NCBI RefSeq assembly: GCF_001457415.1
Contig: NZ_LN881724.1
Coordinates: 620,001-684,000, forward strand
Direction of reading: 5' to 3'
From: Gorillibacterium timonense
Lineage (GTDB): Bacteria; Bacillota; Bacilli; Paenibacillales; NBRC-103111
DNA length: 64,000 nucleotides
The stretch's first letter is position 1. Every line of letters starts with the position of its first letter. Under the pieces are notes generated by a model, which did not search any database, was not told the origin of the DNA, and was given only the letters and a program-made list of their open reading frames with translations. Below are positions 16,646-25,517 of the stretch, in pieces. Both the position numbers and the translations under genes were made by a program.

Positions 16646-17899
16646 TTATCTTTCTTTTCCAGCGGCGGGCAGAAGCCGGGATGAATGTTGAATTCGCGAA
16701 TGTACGCCATAAAAGACCGTTGATAAGCCTGCGGTTACCACAGCCAGCCAAGCGACCGGAGTGAGTCCGCCGCCATCGAACAGGCTGCCCATAACAAACG
16801 GGCCAAACACGCGTCCGACTGATCCGATTCCGCCGGTCAATCCGATGTAGAAGGGGGCGTGTCTACCGCCGTTCTCCGATAGATAGGCGGGTACGGCGGG
16901 AGCGATGAGCATTTCGCCGAGAGTGGCGAACACCATGCCCGTGATCATACCGGGATAACTCTGAATGAGCAGGATACAGGCATAGCCCGCCAAATAGAAG
17001 GCGCTGCTTGCGGTCATCTGGGCCGTGACGGTCCGGGCGGCAAAACGGCGAATGAGGGCCGTCAGCGGCTGGGCGACAAAGATCATGATACCATTCAAGG
17101 TCCAGAGGAAGCCGTATGCCTTCTTCTCCATCCCGCTTGCGATGATGGAAGGGGAGACGCCGGTGTTCCAGATCGAGTTACCGACCTGCAGCAGCAGGCC
17201 GCCTATTGCGATCAGCAGATACAGACGGACATTGGAGAGCAGGGCCCAAGTACCGCCTGCCGACGATTTTTCATCGTCGGCAGGCGGGATGCTTTTCCAT
17301 CCGGCTCTTTGAGGGGCTTCCTCAAGGCCCGCTTCATCCACCTTCCCCAGATAGATGAGAAAAAAGCCCGCGAACAGCGCACAGGAAACCCCATTCAGCA
17401 CGAAGCTGAGGTTATAGGACAGATCAGCGAGAAACCCGCTCATAGCGGTTCCAAGAGCGACGCCGATATTGTTGGCCACATAGATGACGTTAAACAATTC
17501 CGCTCGACGCTCGGCGAACCGGAAGCCGACGAAGGCTTGAATAGCGGGCGAGGAGACGGAGTTGAAGAGGCCGATGAGGCCCATCGTCACCAGAAATAGC
17601 GGCCAAACCTCTCGGACGAAAGGCAATAGGAAGAGACCGAGTGCGTTCAGGGCGAGCGCCCCGACGATGAGTCGTTTGACTCCAATTCGATGGTAGAAGG
17701 AGCCGCCGAACAATTGGCCGGCAATTCCTCCGAGAGATTGGATGAGAATAGCAAGACCGGCATCCGCCATGCTTCGGCCGAGCTCATCGAACACGAACAT
17801 GCTGACGAGCGGCCACATCAAGGCGCTGCCGGTTGCATTGATCAGACTGGCGGCAAGGAAGACTTTCACTTCTCGTGGATAGGCTTTCAAAGGGTTCAT
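16646..17899 (-). CDS. Major facilitator superfamily transporter
   Basis: 417 residues with twelve predicted helices in two halves. The loop between helices 2 and 3 carries FYHRIGVKRLIVGALA, a degenerate MFS motif A. The central cytoplasmic loop (about 195-220) is encoded by a perfect 15-base inverted repeat (see separate entry). It starts 14 bases after the ferrochelatase stop, so the two share a transcript. DHA1-like drug or metabolite efflux is the usual annotation; substrate unknown, though heme precursor or metal-related transport is conceivable from context. Confidence 0.88.
   Translation of the reverse strand: MNPLKAYPREVKVFLAASLINATGSALMWPLVSMFVFDELGRSMADAGLAILIQSLGGIAGQLFGGSFYHRIGVKRLIVGALALNALGLFLLPFVREVWPLFLVTMGLIGLFNSVSSPAIQAFVGFRFAERRAELFNVIYVANNIGVALGTAMSGFLADLSYNLSFVLNGVSCALFAGFFLIYLGKVDEAGLEEAPQRAGWKSIPPADDEKSSAGGTWALLSNVRLYLLIAIGGLLLQVGNSIWNTGVSPSIIASGMEKKAYGFLWTLNGIMIFVAQPLTALIRRFAARTVTAQMTASSAFYLAGYACILLIQSYPGMITGMVFATLGEMLIAPAVPAYLSENGGRHAPFYIGLTGGIGSVGRVFGPFVMGSLFDGGGLTPVAWLAVVTAGLSTVFYGVHSRIQHSSRLLPAAGKER
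17253..17287. repeat. Perfect 15-bp inverted repeat inside the MFS coding region
   Basis: CCGCCTGCCGACGAT, loop TTTTC, ATCGTCGGCAGGCGG. On the coding strand it encodes PPADDEKSSAGG in the loop between the two transporter halves. Such a GC-rich perfect hairpin inside a reading frame is unexpected. Confidence 0.85.
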
Positions 17900-17913
17900 C
17901 GTAAGCTCCTGTA

Positions 17914-18972
17914 TTATTCGTGCAAGATACGGGTCAGGCCATAGGGAAATTCTTCATGCTCCTCCCATCCGAGCGAATGAACACGGACGAGATCGGCGAG
18001 AAAGTCGAGCCAGTCCGCCCTGTCATTCAGACAAGGACTGAGGGTGAAGCCGTCCGGTGCGCCCCCATGATCGGTAAAGTCCTTGCGGGCGTCAATCCCA
18101 AGCTCATGAAGCGTCTCCAGGCAGTCGGTAACGAGTCCCGGAGAGAAGACGAAAGGCCGGTGGACACCCTCTGAAGCCAATCGCGCTAACGTATCGGCGG
18201 TGGAAGGGCCGAGCCATTTCTCTGGTCCAAAGCGGGATTGATAGGTAACGATCCACTCGTGCGATTCCAGACCCAGCTCGCTCGCGAGGAGCCGAGCTGT
18301 TTCCTCGCATTCCTGCGGATAGGGATCCCCCGACTCTACGTAGCGTCTCGGTATACCATGGAAGGTGAAGAGGTATTTATCCGGCTTTTCGGCAAGCCGT
18401 TCGAGTTCTTCGTTCATTAAATCTCGCATGGCACGGATATAGCCATACCGGTTGTGATAGCTGCCGATAAGCCGCAGCTCGGGAACAAACCGCTTGGGAG
18501 CGGGACCGTCCGCTTTCGTTCGCCCCAATGCGGCAAAGCAGGCTCTGTCATACATAACGGCAGTCGTCGTGGAGGAATATTGCGGGAAGAGGGGCAGGAC
18601 GACGATGCGGCGTATGCCGGCTTCTTCGAGCTTTTGCACCGCTTCCGCTATATCCGTCTTGCTGTAGGCGAGCCCGAGCTCTACCCGGTAGCCTTCACCG
18701 AGCCGTTCCTGTAAGCCCTTCTTCTGATTCTCAGAGATGACAAGAAGAGGAGAGCCGTCTTCGGTCCAGATCTCCTTGTAGAGGGAGGCGGAGCGTTTCG
18801 GGCGCACGCGCAGAATAACGGTATGAAGCAGGGGCTTCCAGAGATAGGAAGGGTAATCGATCACCCTCCGGTCGGAAAGAAACCTTTGCAGATAAGGCCG
18901 GACCGCACGGGCGTGAGGGACCTCCGGAGTCCCGATCTGAGCCAGTACAACACCGATTTGCTGCGAAATCAT
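17914..18972 (-). CDS. hemH: Ferrochelatase, proteobacterial (HemH) type
   Basis: 352 residues from the ATG at 18972, preceded by GGGGGATC; an upstream ATG at 18990 has no ribosome site. It inserts iron into a porphyrin at the end of heme synthesis. The catalytic His lies in LFTFHGIPRRY and the conserved Glu in SPGLVTDCLETLHEL. YPSYLWKPLL, GSPLL, DPYPQECEETA and TYQSRFGPEKWL align with Escherichia coli HemH and differ from the roughly 310-residue coproporphyrin ferrochelatase typical of Firmicutes. No C-terminal Fe-S motif is seen. First gene of a ferrochelatase-MFS-small protein operon. Substrate (proto- or coproporphyrin) is not certain. Confidence 0.92.
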   Translation of the reverse strand: MISQQIGVVLAQIGTPEVPHARAVRPYLQRFLSDRRVIDYPSYLWKPLLHTVILRVRPKRSASLYKEIWTEDGSPLLVISENQKKGLQERLGEGYRVELGLAYSKTDIAEAVQKLEEAGIRRIVVLPLFPQYSSTTTAVMYDRACFAALGRTKADGPAPKRFVPELRLIGSYHNRYGYIRAMRDLMNEELERLAEKPDKYLFTFHGIPRRYVESGDPYPQECEETARLLASELGLESHEWIVTYQSRFGPEKWLGPSTADTLARLASEGVHRPFVFSPGLVTDCLETLHELGIDARKDFTDHGGAPDGFTLSPCLNDRADWLDFLADLVRVHSLGWEEHEEFPYGLTRILHE

Positions 18973-19331
18973 CAAAGATCCCCCGTTCATTGGCGTTGGT
19001 GGAATAGGTTGAAGCAGCCGAACTCATGGGCAGCTGGCATTTCCCTAGTTAGGGACAGCAAGCTGCAGACAATGGCTCTATCGTACCCCTTCGGTTTGAT
19101 CGGTGTCAATGAAGGATACAGGATCAAATCGCTTAGGGGAGAGGAGAGGCGCTTCCACTTGTCGGAACAAGTCAAGATTTGCACATTATTGCATATAACC
19201 CTCATGCAAATGCGCAATCGTCATTATGTTGTGCAAATGGATGTGTCTCTGAAATAGAGAGGATTTGAATGATTTAGCGAGTTAGGAAGAAATTGAATGG
19301 TAATAATCTGGCATTCCATTGTGCAAACGAT
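18973..19331. other. Intergenic region, nothing recognised
   Basis: Upstream of the ferrochelatase operon and of the pullulanase promoter. No convincing coding frame, hairpin or repeat beyond one CAAACG half-site (19324-19329). Confidence 0.4.
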
Positions 19332-19359
19332 TTGACTTGTTTATATATTCCAGTATGCT
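19332..19359 (+). promoter_or_regulatory. Promoter of the pullulanase/amylase gene
   Basis: TTGACT (19332-19337), 16 bases, TATGCT (19354-19359). A long leader of about 200 bases follows before the gene. Confidence 0.55.
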
Positions 19360-19371
19360 TGAATCATTGAT

Positions 19372-19381
19372 AAAGCGCTTT
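19372..19381. promoter_or_regulatory. Candidate cre / LacI-type operator
   Basis: AAAGCGCTTT is a perfect ten-base palindrome with the central CG of CcpA (cre) and other LacI-family sites, placed just after the -10 element where binding would repress. Confidence 0.45.
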
Positions 19382-19434
19382 CTTTGGCGCGTTTATCCGT
19401 TAATTCGCATATTTGTGAAGTTGTGTCTTCTGAA

Positions 19435-19444
19435 CAAACGTTTG
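19435..19444. promoter_or_regulatory. Candidate MalR/LacI-type operator
   Basis: CAAACGTTTG is a perfect palindrome and the core of the streptococcal MalR site (CGCAAACGTTTGCG). Related CAAACG half-sites occur at 19324 and 19530. Confidence 0.45.
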
Positions 19445-19527
19445 CCATTGATTTTCTTGGGAAAGGAGGCTAAACGACCGGTTTCTCAGCATGATTGAAA
19501 GGAATCAGGTTGATGGTTATCCGAAAA

Positions 19528-19541
19528 AGCAAACGCTTACA
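19528..19541. promoter_or_regulatory. Candidate cre site in the leader
   Basis: AGCAAACGCTTACA matches 12 of 14 positions of the cre consensus TGWAANCGNTNWCA and ends about 25 bases before the start codon. Confidence 0.45.
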
Positions 19542-19566
19542 TCTTATACCGTGACAAAGGAGTTGA

Positions 19567-22500
19567 ATGAGCTTGACGGATATGCACAACATCCCTCGCA
19601 ATAACCCCCGTAAAGCCTCACGCAAAGCGGCCCGGCCGATGGTCTGGCTGCTTGTGTTCGCCCTTCTGGTCAGCTTGCTGCCCACTTATTCAGCAACAGC
19701 CAAAGCAGATGCAGCAGCGATCACGAGCCCGCAGATTGGTACGCCTTATGCGGACGGCGCAGAGATCAGCTTTTTCTATCAAGGGAATGGATCGGAGAGC
19801 AAGGTTATTGTAAAAGGTGAGTTTACCGGCGACAGCTGGGGAACTCTGCTGCCGTTGGAGAAGGGTAGCGGAGATGTCTGGTCGTTGACCAAGAAGATTC
19901 CGGCCGGATGGTATGAATACGGCTTGGTGGCGAACGACAGCGACTGGAAGGCGGACCCGCTCAATCCAGTCCGGAAAAACGGAAATCCGGGGCTATCGGT
20001 TCCGGGAATCTCCTTCAAGCAGCCGACCAACATCGCTCGAGGGTCGGAGACGGTGCTCGACGCGGTTTATTATACCGGTGAGCTTGGCAAGACGGAGTCG
20101 GTGGATCTGACCGTAGCGCCTGCGGGCCAAGGGGTTGCCCTAGCGGACGGCAAGCTGGTGGTGGCAGCGGATGCGGCAGTTGGCGACTACCAAATCACCG
20201 CTACCCACGGTACTTGGAGTCTAAACCGAACCGTTCAAGTGGCGGCCTCCGCGCTTGTGAGTCCGAAGCTCGAAGCGGATGGCAGCATCTCGTTTGCCAA
20301 CGCCAGCCATACGGGCGACACTCTGTATCTTGTAGGCCAAATGAACGGCTGGAATGAGAAGACGGCGATTCCTTTTATCAAAATAGACGGACAATTCCGC
20401 TTGAATCTGAAGCTGGACCCCGGTACTTATGAATACAAATTCATCCCGACCCTCGGCAGCTGGTCCGGCGATTTCACGGACCCGCTCAATCCCAAGATGA
20501 CTGGAGGCAACTCACTAGCCATTGTCCCTGGCTTGCTCTATGAAGCGGGAACCGATGTGGCGGCGGGTAGCACTCTGGAGTTGAAGGCATCCCTGCTGTC
20601 TCCCACCGGAGAGAAGACAGAAGCGGCCCCGGTTTGGAGCTTGAAGGAGGCGGTAGATGGCATCGCGTTGGCAGGGAACCAACTGACGGTAGCGGCTGAT
20701 GCGGCTGCCAAATCGGCTGTTGTTGTCGCTGAGTATGGCGGTTACCGGTTGGAGCGGACGATCAACGTCGTCACTTCGATGAATCGGTATACCATCCATT
20801 ACTATCGCACCGACGGCAAAGCAGGTGATTGGAATCTGTGGCTGTACCCGGAAGGAAAGGAAGGCAAGGGCTATACGTTCAAAGGAGTGGATGAAGACGG
20901 CTATGCAACGGGGACCTACATATTCCCTGATACGAAGCTGAATGTGATTCCGCGCTTGTCTGTGGAAGGGAACGACTGGTCAGCTCAAGATTCTACACGC
21001 CAAGTCGAAGTCCGCAGCGGGCATGAAGCGGAAGTCTGGATCATCCAAGGCAAAGAAGGGGTGTTCTACACCAAGCCGGGTTCGATCAAGCCGGACCGCT
21101 ATATCAAGTTTACGTATACAAAGCCAGACGGCGATTTCGAAGGCTGGAACCTGTGGGTATGGAGTTCCGGCGACTCAGACGGACAAGTGAATCTCACCAA
21201 GGTATCCGATACGGAAGCGGTCGCCATCATTCCCATCAGCAAATCAACCGCCAAAATCGGCTTTAAAGTGCGCAAAGGAACCGATTGGCGGATCATTGAC
21301 CAGGACTATGACCGGGAGATTGTGACGGGAAAGAGTGCGGTAACCAAGGTGACCGTGACGGCAGGCCAAGGAGCGATTCGTACCTATCCGCCTATGTCCG
21401 CGCCGCTCTTGGCCGATGGAGCTGCGACGTTCTATTACCGGGATTCCGAGCTGTTTGCGGAAGATGAAATGAGCCAGATCAGCGGAGTGGTACTCAAGAT
21501 CGATGGCAAAGAGTACCCGATGACCTACTCCGTCGAAGATGAGATTTTCCGCTACACGCTGGATCCTCTTACTCCGGGACTGCATCCTTATACGTATTTA
21601 GTAACCAGGGACGGCGTGACAACCGAGTTGAACGACCCGATGAACACAGTAGACGGCCGCTCGGTGATCGAATATGCACTTCCCACATTTGGGCTAAGTG
21701 CGTCGGTCGCGCCGGGTGAGATCAGCTCCAACGAGAACGCAGTGATGACTTTGGCGATCGAGGGGAACGCCGCTGACGTCAAGAGCCTCTCGGCGGACCT
21801 CAGTTTCTTGGGCGGCAAAGCCGATACGGCGATTGACCCGGAACTTCTCGCGCTGACGATCGCGGTGAAGGATTCGGTGACCGCCGGAGTGAAAGCAATC
21901 CCGCTCACACTGACCGATCGCTTCGGCAACAAGCACCGCTTCCAGACGAGCGTGATGGTAAAGACTCGCCAGCAGGTAGACGCGAACGATTTCGACTGGG
22001 ATGAAGCGCGCATCTACTTCCTGCTGACCGACCGGTTCTTTAATGGAACTCAGGCGAATGACGATCCGAACGGAGAGAATTCCGATAAGACCCATCTCGA
22101 GTCCTATCATGGTGGAGATTGGCAGGGGATCACCGACAAGCTCGATTACTTGGCCGATCTCGGCATCAACACCATCTGGATTTCTCCAATTGTGGACAAT
22201 ATCGATTTCAACAAAGGGACTGACTTCGGCGGGACGCAGTATGCCTACCACGGGTATTGGGCCAAGGATTTCACGAAGACGGAGGAGCATTTCGGTGAAA
22301 TCCGCGACTTCCAGAACCTGCTCGACGCCGCTCACAGCCGCGGCATCAAGATCATGGTCGACGTAGTGCTGAATCATACCGGCTATGGCATGGACACCCC
22401 GGATACGAAGGGAATCCAGAACTATCCGACGGACGCCGAACGAAGCGTATTTGACGGAATGCTGCGTTCGAAGAACGAGGATGGCGTCGTTCGCAATAAT

Positions 22501-24759
22501 CTGGCGGGCTTGCCCGATCTGCGCACGGAGGACCCGGCGGTTCGGGCGAAGATCATCGAATGGCAGACGGACTGGATCGCGAAGACGCGTACGGAGCTCG
22601 GCAACACGATTGATTATTTCCGTGTGGATACGGTGAAGCATGTGGATACAACGACCTGGATGGCCTTCAAAAACCGGCTTACCGAGATCGCTCCCGCTTT
22701 CAAACTGATCGGGGAAAATTTCGGAGCAAGCATCGACAATGACGGAGGCTACCTGAAGACCGGTACGATGGACTCGGAGTTGGATTTCCGGTTCAAGGGC
22801 ATTGCCAGCGAATTTGTATCCGGCAAGATCGCCAGCGTGGAGAAAGAACTCGCCGCCCGCAACGAGAAGCTGGACAATACGGCGACGATGGGACAGTTCC
22901 TCAGCAGTCATGATGAGGACGACTTCCTGATCAAACTCTTGAGTGACGCCGACAGGGTGAAATTCAAAAATGGAACGCTGGATGAAGCAACGTTGCGTTC
23001 CGCACAAGCGAAGCAGATGTTGGCTGCCGCCTTGCAGATCACCGCGAAGGGCCAGCCTGTCATTTACTACGGAGAAGAGATCGGACATTCCGGTATGAAT
23101 GCCATCGACATGAGCCAGGGGTTGTTCAGCGAGAATCGCTACGATTTCGACTGGAGTCGTCTGAACGATCCGAAGTACAGCTTCATTCACGAGCATTATA
23201 AGAAGCTGCTCAACATCCGCAAAGCGAACTCCTTGCTCTTCTCCAAAGGAACGCGCACGCAGGTCGCCGGTTCGGATGCCGAAGGTTATGATGTGTTCGC
23301 GAGAAGCTATCAAGGGCAAACGGCTTATGTCGCCCTGAACATCAAGGAATCCGAGCAGATGGTTACCATCCCGGTCGGTGAGGCAGGACGATGGAAGGAC
23401 TCGTTCAGCGGAACGATCTATACCTCTGACGACAAGGGTCAAGTGACGGTTAAGCTGCCCTCCGCATTAACCGGTGGAACCGTGATTTTGCTGGCAGAGA
23501 AAGACAACGGCAATGGAAACCATAACGGAAACAACAATGGTTCCGGGACAATATGGCCAACTGTTACCTCCACTCATCTCAATCTGGTTCCAATCTCCAC
23601 AGGGAATAGAGCCAAGCAAGCGGAAGTTACCGCCACCGATTTAAAGGCAGCTATCGCCCTTGCAGCCGGTACCACAGAGCGGACCGTTGAGCTTGCCGTA
23701 TCTGGATTAGCGGCAGGAGAACGGGTGAATCTGATCCTTCCGGCTTCCGCTTTATCGTCGGAAGCGGCTCGACAAGTTTCCATCCGGATCATCGCAGGGG
23801 ACCTCGTCGTTACGATCCCAGGCGGTGCTTGGCCAATGGACGAATTGTCGCCGTCCGACCGGTTCACCTTGAGCCTGGGTACGGCATCGTCCTCCGAAAC
23901 GGCAGCGGCCGCTGCGAAGCTTCTAGCGGCTGATCCCGGCTACAAGCCTTCGGGAACAATCTTCCACCTGACACTAACAACCGGCAGCGGAAAGATAAAC
24001 GCGTTCCGGGACAAGGTCGAATGGAAACGGACGCTCAACAGTGCTGAACTGGCACTTCTGACTCAACCGGCCAAGGCGGGAGCCTACGAGATCGGCAATG
24101 TGGAGAAACCACTATATCTGGGAGGCGCGCTATCGAACGGCAGCTTCAGCTTCAAGACCGCAGCTCTGGGCGACTTCTTGATCCTGCAGTACAACAAGAC
24201 CTTCTCGGACGTGCCGGATGGCTGGGCGAAGGCATATATTGAGATTTTGGCCGCGAAGCACCTTGCAAACGGAACGGGAGAAGGCACGTTTACCCCGCAG
24301 GGAACGATTACGCGAGCGGATTTCGCCGCTTTCCTCGGCCGTGCGCTCGGCTTTGCCGAATCCGGCAAAGCCGGTTCGGCGGGTACCTTTGCAGATATCC
24401 CAGCAACTGCTTATTACGGCGGATATGCCGCTCAGTTGAAGCAAGCGGGCCTCTTGACGGGTTACGAAGACGGAAGCTTCCGCCCGAATGAAGCCATCAC
24501 ACGCGAGCAGCTTGCTGTGCTCCTGGTCCGGGCTTATGATTATGCGGCCGGATCGAAGGGGAGTCCAAGCGCAGCTGCTAAGTCGGACTTCGCTGATCTC
24601 GCGCAAGCTTCCGCGTATGCAGTCGATGCGATCCGCACCGCACAGGCGCTCGGCTTGATGGAAGGAGACAGGCAAGGCCGTTTCCATCCGTCTGCCGCCG
24701 CTACCCGCGAGCAGATCGCCAAGGTGCTGGTGCTGCTTATGGAGAAGGCGGGGATGTAA
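19567..24759 (+). CDS. S-layer-anchored pullulanase / alpha-amylase (CBM, GH13, 3x SLH)
   Basis: 1730 residues, ATG after AAAGGAG. A signal peptide (about 20-47, cleaved near ATAKA) is followed by CBM48/AMPK-type starch modules (about 55-370), two CBM41-like modules beginning RYTIHYYRTDGKAGDWNLWLY and RYIKFTYTKPDGDFEGWNLW (about 405-600), a GH13 catalytic domain (about 810-1300), a linker rich in Asn/Gly, a beta domain, and three SLH repeats (about 1545-1590, 1608-1655, 1672-1720). GH13 catalytic residues are Asp1021 (FRVDTVKHV), Glu1050 (LIGENFGA) and Asp1116 (SSHDEDD). It should hydrolyse starch, glycogen or pullulan while bound to pyruvylated wall polymer. Alpha-1,4 versus alpha-1,6 preference cannot be settled here. 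Confidence 0.93.
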   Translation: MSLTDMHNIPRNNPRKASRKAARPMVWLLVFALLVSLLPTYSATAKADAAAITSPQIGTPYADGAEISFFYQGNGSESKVIVKGEFTGDSWGTLLPLEKGSGDVWSLTKKIPAGWYEYGLVANDSDWKADPLNPVRKNGNPGLSVPGISFKQPTNIARGSETVLDAVYYTGELGKTESVDLTVAPAGQGVALADGKLVVAADAAVGDYQITATHGTWSLNRTVQVAASALVSPKLEADGSISFANASHTGDTLYLVGQMNGWNEKTAIPFIKIDGQFRLNLKLDPGTYEYKFIPTLGSWSGDFTDPLNPKMTGGNSLAIVPGLLYEAGTDVAAGSTLELKASLLSPTGEKTEAAPVWSLKEAVDGIALAGNQLTVAADAAAKSAVVVAEYGGYRLERTINVVTSMNRYTIHYYRTDGKAGDWNLWLYPEGKEGKGYTFKGVDEDGYATGTYIFPDTKLNVIPRLSVEGNDWSAQDSTRQVEVRSGHEAEVWIIQGKEGVFYTKPGSIKPDRYIKFTYTKPDGDFEGWNLWVWSSGDSDGQVNLTKVSDTEAVAIIPISKSTAKIGFKVRKGTDWRIIDQDYDREIVTGKSAVTKVTVTAGQGAIRTYPPMSAPLLADGAATFYYRDSELFAEDEMSQISGVVLKIDGKEYPMTYSVEDEIFRYTLDPLTPGLHPYTYLVTRDGVTTELNDPMNTVDGRSVIEYALPTFGLSASVAPGEISSNENAVMTLAIEGNAADVKSLSADLSFLGGKADTAIDPELLALTIAVKDSVTAGVKAIPLTLTDRFGNKHRFQTSVMVKTRQQVDANDFDWDEARIYFLLTDRFFNGTQANDDPNGENSDKTHLESYHGGDWQGITDKLDYLADLGINTIWISPIVDNIDFNKGTDFGGTQYAYHGYWAKDFTKTEEHFGEIRDFQNLLDAAHSRGIKIMVDVVLNHTGYGMDTPDTKGIQNYPTDAERSVFDGMLRSKNEDGVVRNNLAGLPDLRTEDPAVRAKIIEWQTDWIAKTRTELGNTIDYFRVDTVKHVDTTTWMAFKNRLTEIAPAFKLIGENFGASIDNDGGYLKTGTMDSELDFRFKGIASEFVSGKIASVEKELAARNEKLDNTATMGQFLSSHDEDDFLIKLLSDADRVKFKNGTLDEATLRSAQAKQMLAAALQITAKGQPVIYYGEEIGHSGMNAIDMSQGLFSENRYDFDWSRLNDPKYSFIHEHYKKLLNIRKANSLLFSKGTRTQVAGSDAEGYDVFARSYQGQTAYVALNIKESEQMVTIPVGEAGRWKDSFSGTIYTSDDKGQVTVKLPSALTGGTVILLAEKDNGNGNHNGNNNGSGTIWPTVTSTHLNLVPISTGNRAKQAEVTATDLKAAIALAAGTTERTVELAVSGLAAGERVNLILPASALSSEAARQVSIRIIAGDLVVTIPGGAWPMDELSPSDRFTLSLGTASSSETAAAAAKLLAADPGYKPSGTIFHLTLTTGSGKINAFRDKVEWKRTLNSAELALLTQPAKAGAYEIGNVEKPLYLGGALSNGSFSFKTAALGDFLILQYNKTFSDVPDGWAKAYIEILAAKHLANGTGEGTFTPQGTITRADFAAFLGRALGFAESGKAGSAGTFADIPATAYYGGYAAQLKQAGLLTGYEDGSFRPNEAITREQLAVLLVRAYDYAAGSKGSPSAAAKSDFADLAQASAYAVDAIRTAQALGLMEGDRQGRFHPSAAATREQIAKVLVLLMEKAGM

Positions 24760-24855
24760 GGTCTTCAAGCTTCAGCCAGGGACGTGTACATCGTATAAAT
24801 GAAGTCCTAGATGAACGTGTACGATTTTTTTGATGTCGTTCTCGCAAGGGAGCCG

Positions 24856-24886
24856 AACAGGCTGCCGATTTTGTCGGCAGCCTGTT
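24856..24886 (+). terminator. Hairpin downstream of the SLH enzyme
   Basis: AACAGGCTGCCGA, loop TTTTG, TCGGCAGCCTGTT: 13 perfect pairs, weak T-run after. Lies about 100 bases past the stop. Confidence 0.6.
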
Positions 24887-24990
24887 TGCTGTTGTACAAT
24901 CATTTCCTCCAGCTGAACTTGCCCGGAGTTCCTTTTCGACTCTACAGGGATAACGATCCCTTTGCGACTAATGCCTATGATTCCATGAGA

Positions 24991-25033
24991 TTGACATGGA
25001 TGGTTAATTGAATTATATTAAATTGCATACAAT
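24991..25033 (+). promoter_or_regulatory. Promoter and OhrR-like operator of the DUF1304 gene
   Basis: Perfect TTGACA (24991-24996), 17 bases, TATATT (25014-25019), then ATTGCATACAAT (25022-25033). The last element differs by one base from the OhrR core ATTGTATACAAT, and it sits where a repressor would block transcription start. The ohr gene at 46123 has the same layout. Confidence 0.65.
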
Positions 25034-25086
25034 ATAATAATCAAGAATAAACTTGGAAATGATCATATGGAAAAGAGGGTTACCCC

Positions 25087-25452
25087 ATGGAGATCGTAAG
25101 AAACCTGCTCGTGGCGATCGTAGCGATTGAGCATGTGTACATTTTGATTCTGGAAATGTTTTTATGGACGTCCGCAAGAGGCCAGCGGGTCTTCGGCACA
25201 ACGCCGCAATTTGCTCAGGAGACTCGCGCTCTTGGCGCTAATCAAGGGCTTTACAACGGCTTTTTGGCAGCCGGTTTGATCTGGGGCTTGGTACACGGGA
25301 ACGCGGCATTTGGCCATCAAATTCAACTGTTCTTCCTCATCTGCGTATCCATCGCGGCGATTTACGGCGGGTTCACTGCGAAAAAATCGATCCTCTTGAT
25401 GCAAGGCCTTCCAGCTTTTCTCGCTTTGTTGGCTGTGCTCGCGATCGCCTAA
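25087..25452 (+). CDS. DUF1304 membrane protein
   Basis: 121 residues with four helices. The family signature region EHVYILILEMFLWTSARGQR, the NQGLYNGFLAAGLIWG motif and a length near 120 identify DUF1304. The start follows AAGAGGG. Role unknown in general. The OhrR-like operator suggests induction by organic hydroperoxides, so a part in membrane peroxide defence is inferred. Monocistronic, with its own terminator. Confidence 0.88.
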   Translation: MEIVRNLLVAIVAIEHVYILILEMFLWTSARGQRVFGTTPQFAQETRALGANQGLYNGFLAAGLIWGLVHGNAAFGHQIQLFFLICVSIAAIYGGFTAKKSILLMQGLPAFLALLAVLAIA

Positions 25453-25473
25453 ATACGGGAAGTGGCAGAATCG

Positions 25474-25512
25474 AAAGAAGAGACCTTTACCTCTACGGGG
25501 TCCCTTCTTTTT
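25474..25512 (+). terminator. Terminator between DUF1304 and the convergent gene pair
   Basis: AAAGAAGAGACC faces GGTCCCTTCTTT with one mismatch, followed by T-rich sequence; usable from both sides. Confidence 0.7.
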
Positions 25513-25517
25513 GTGTT

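Noticed and set aside
24811-25011. 66-codon open frame after the SLH enzyme
   Set aside because: It runs through a perfect hairpin and into the DUF1304 promoter, and lacks a ribosome site.
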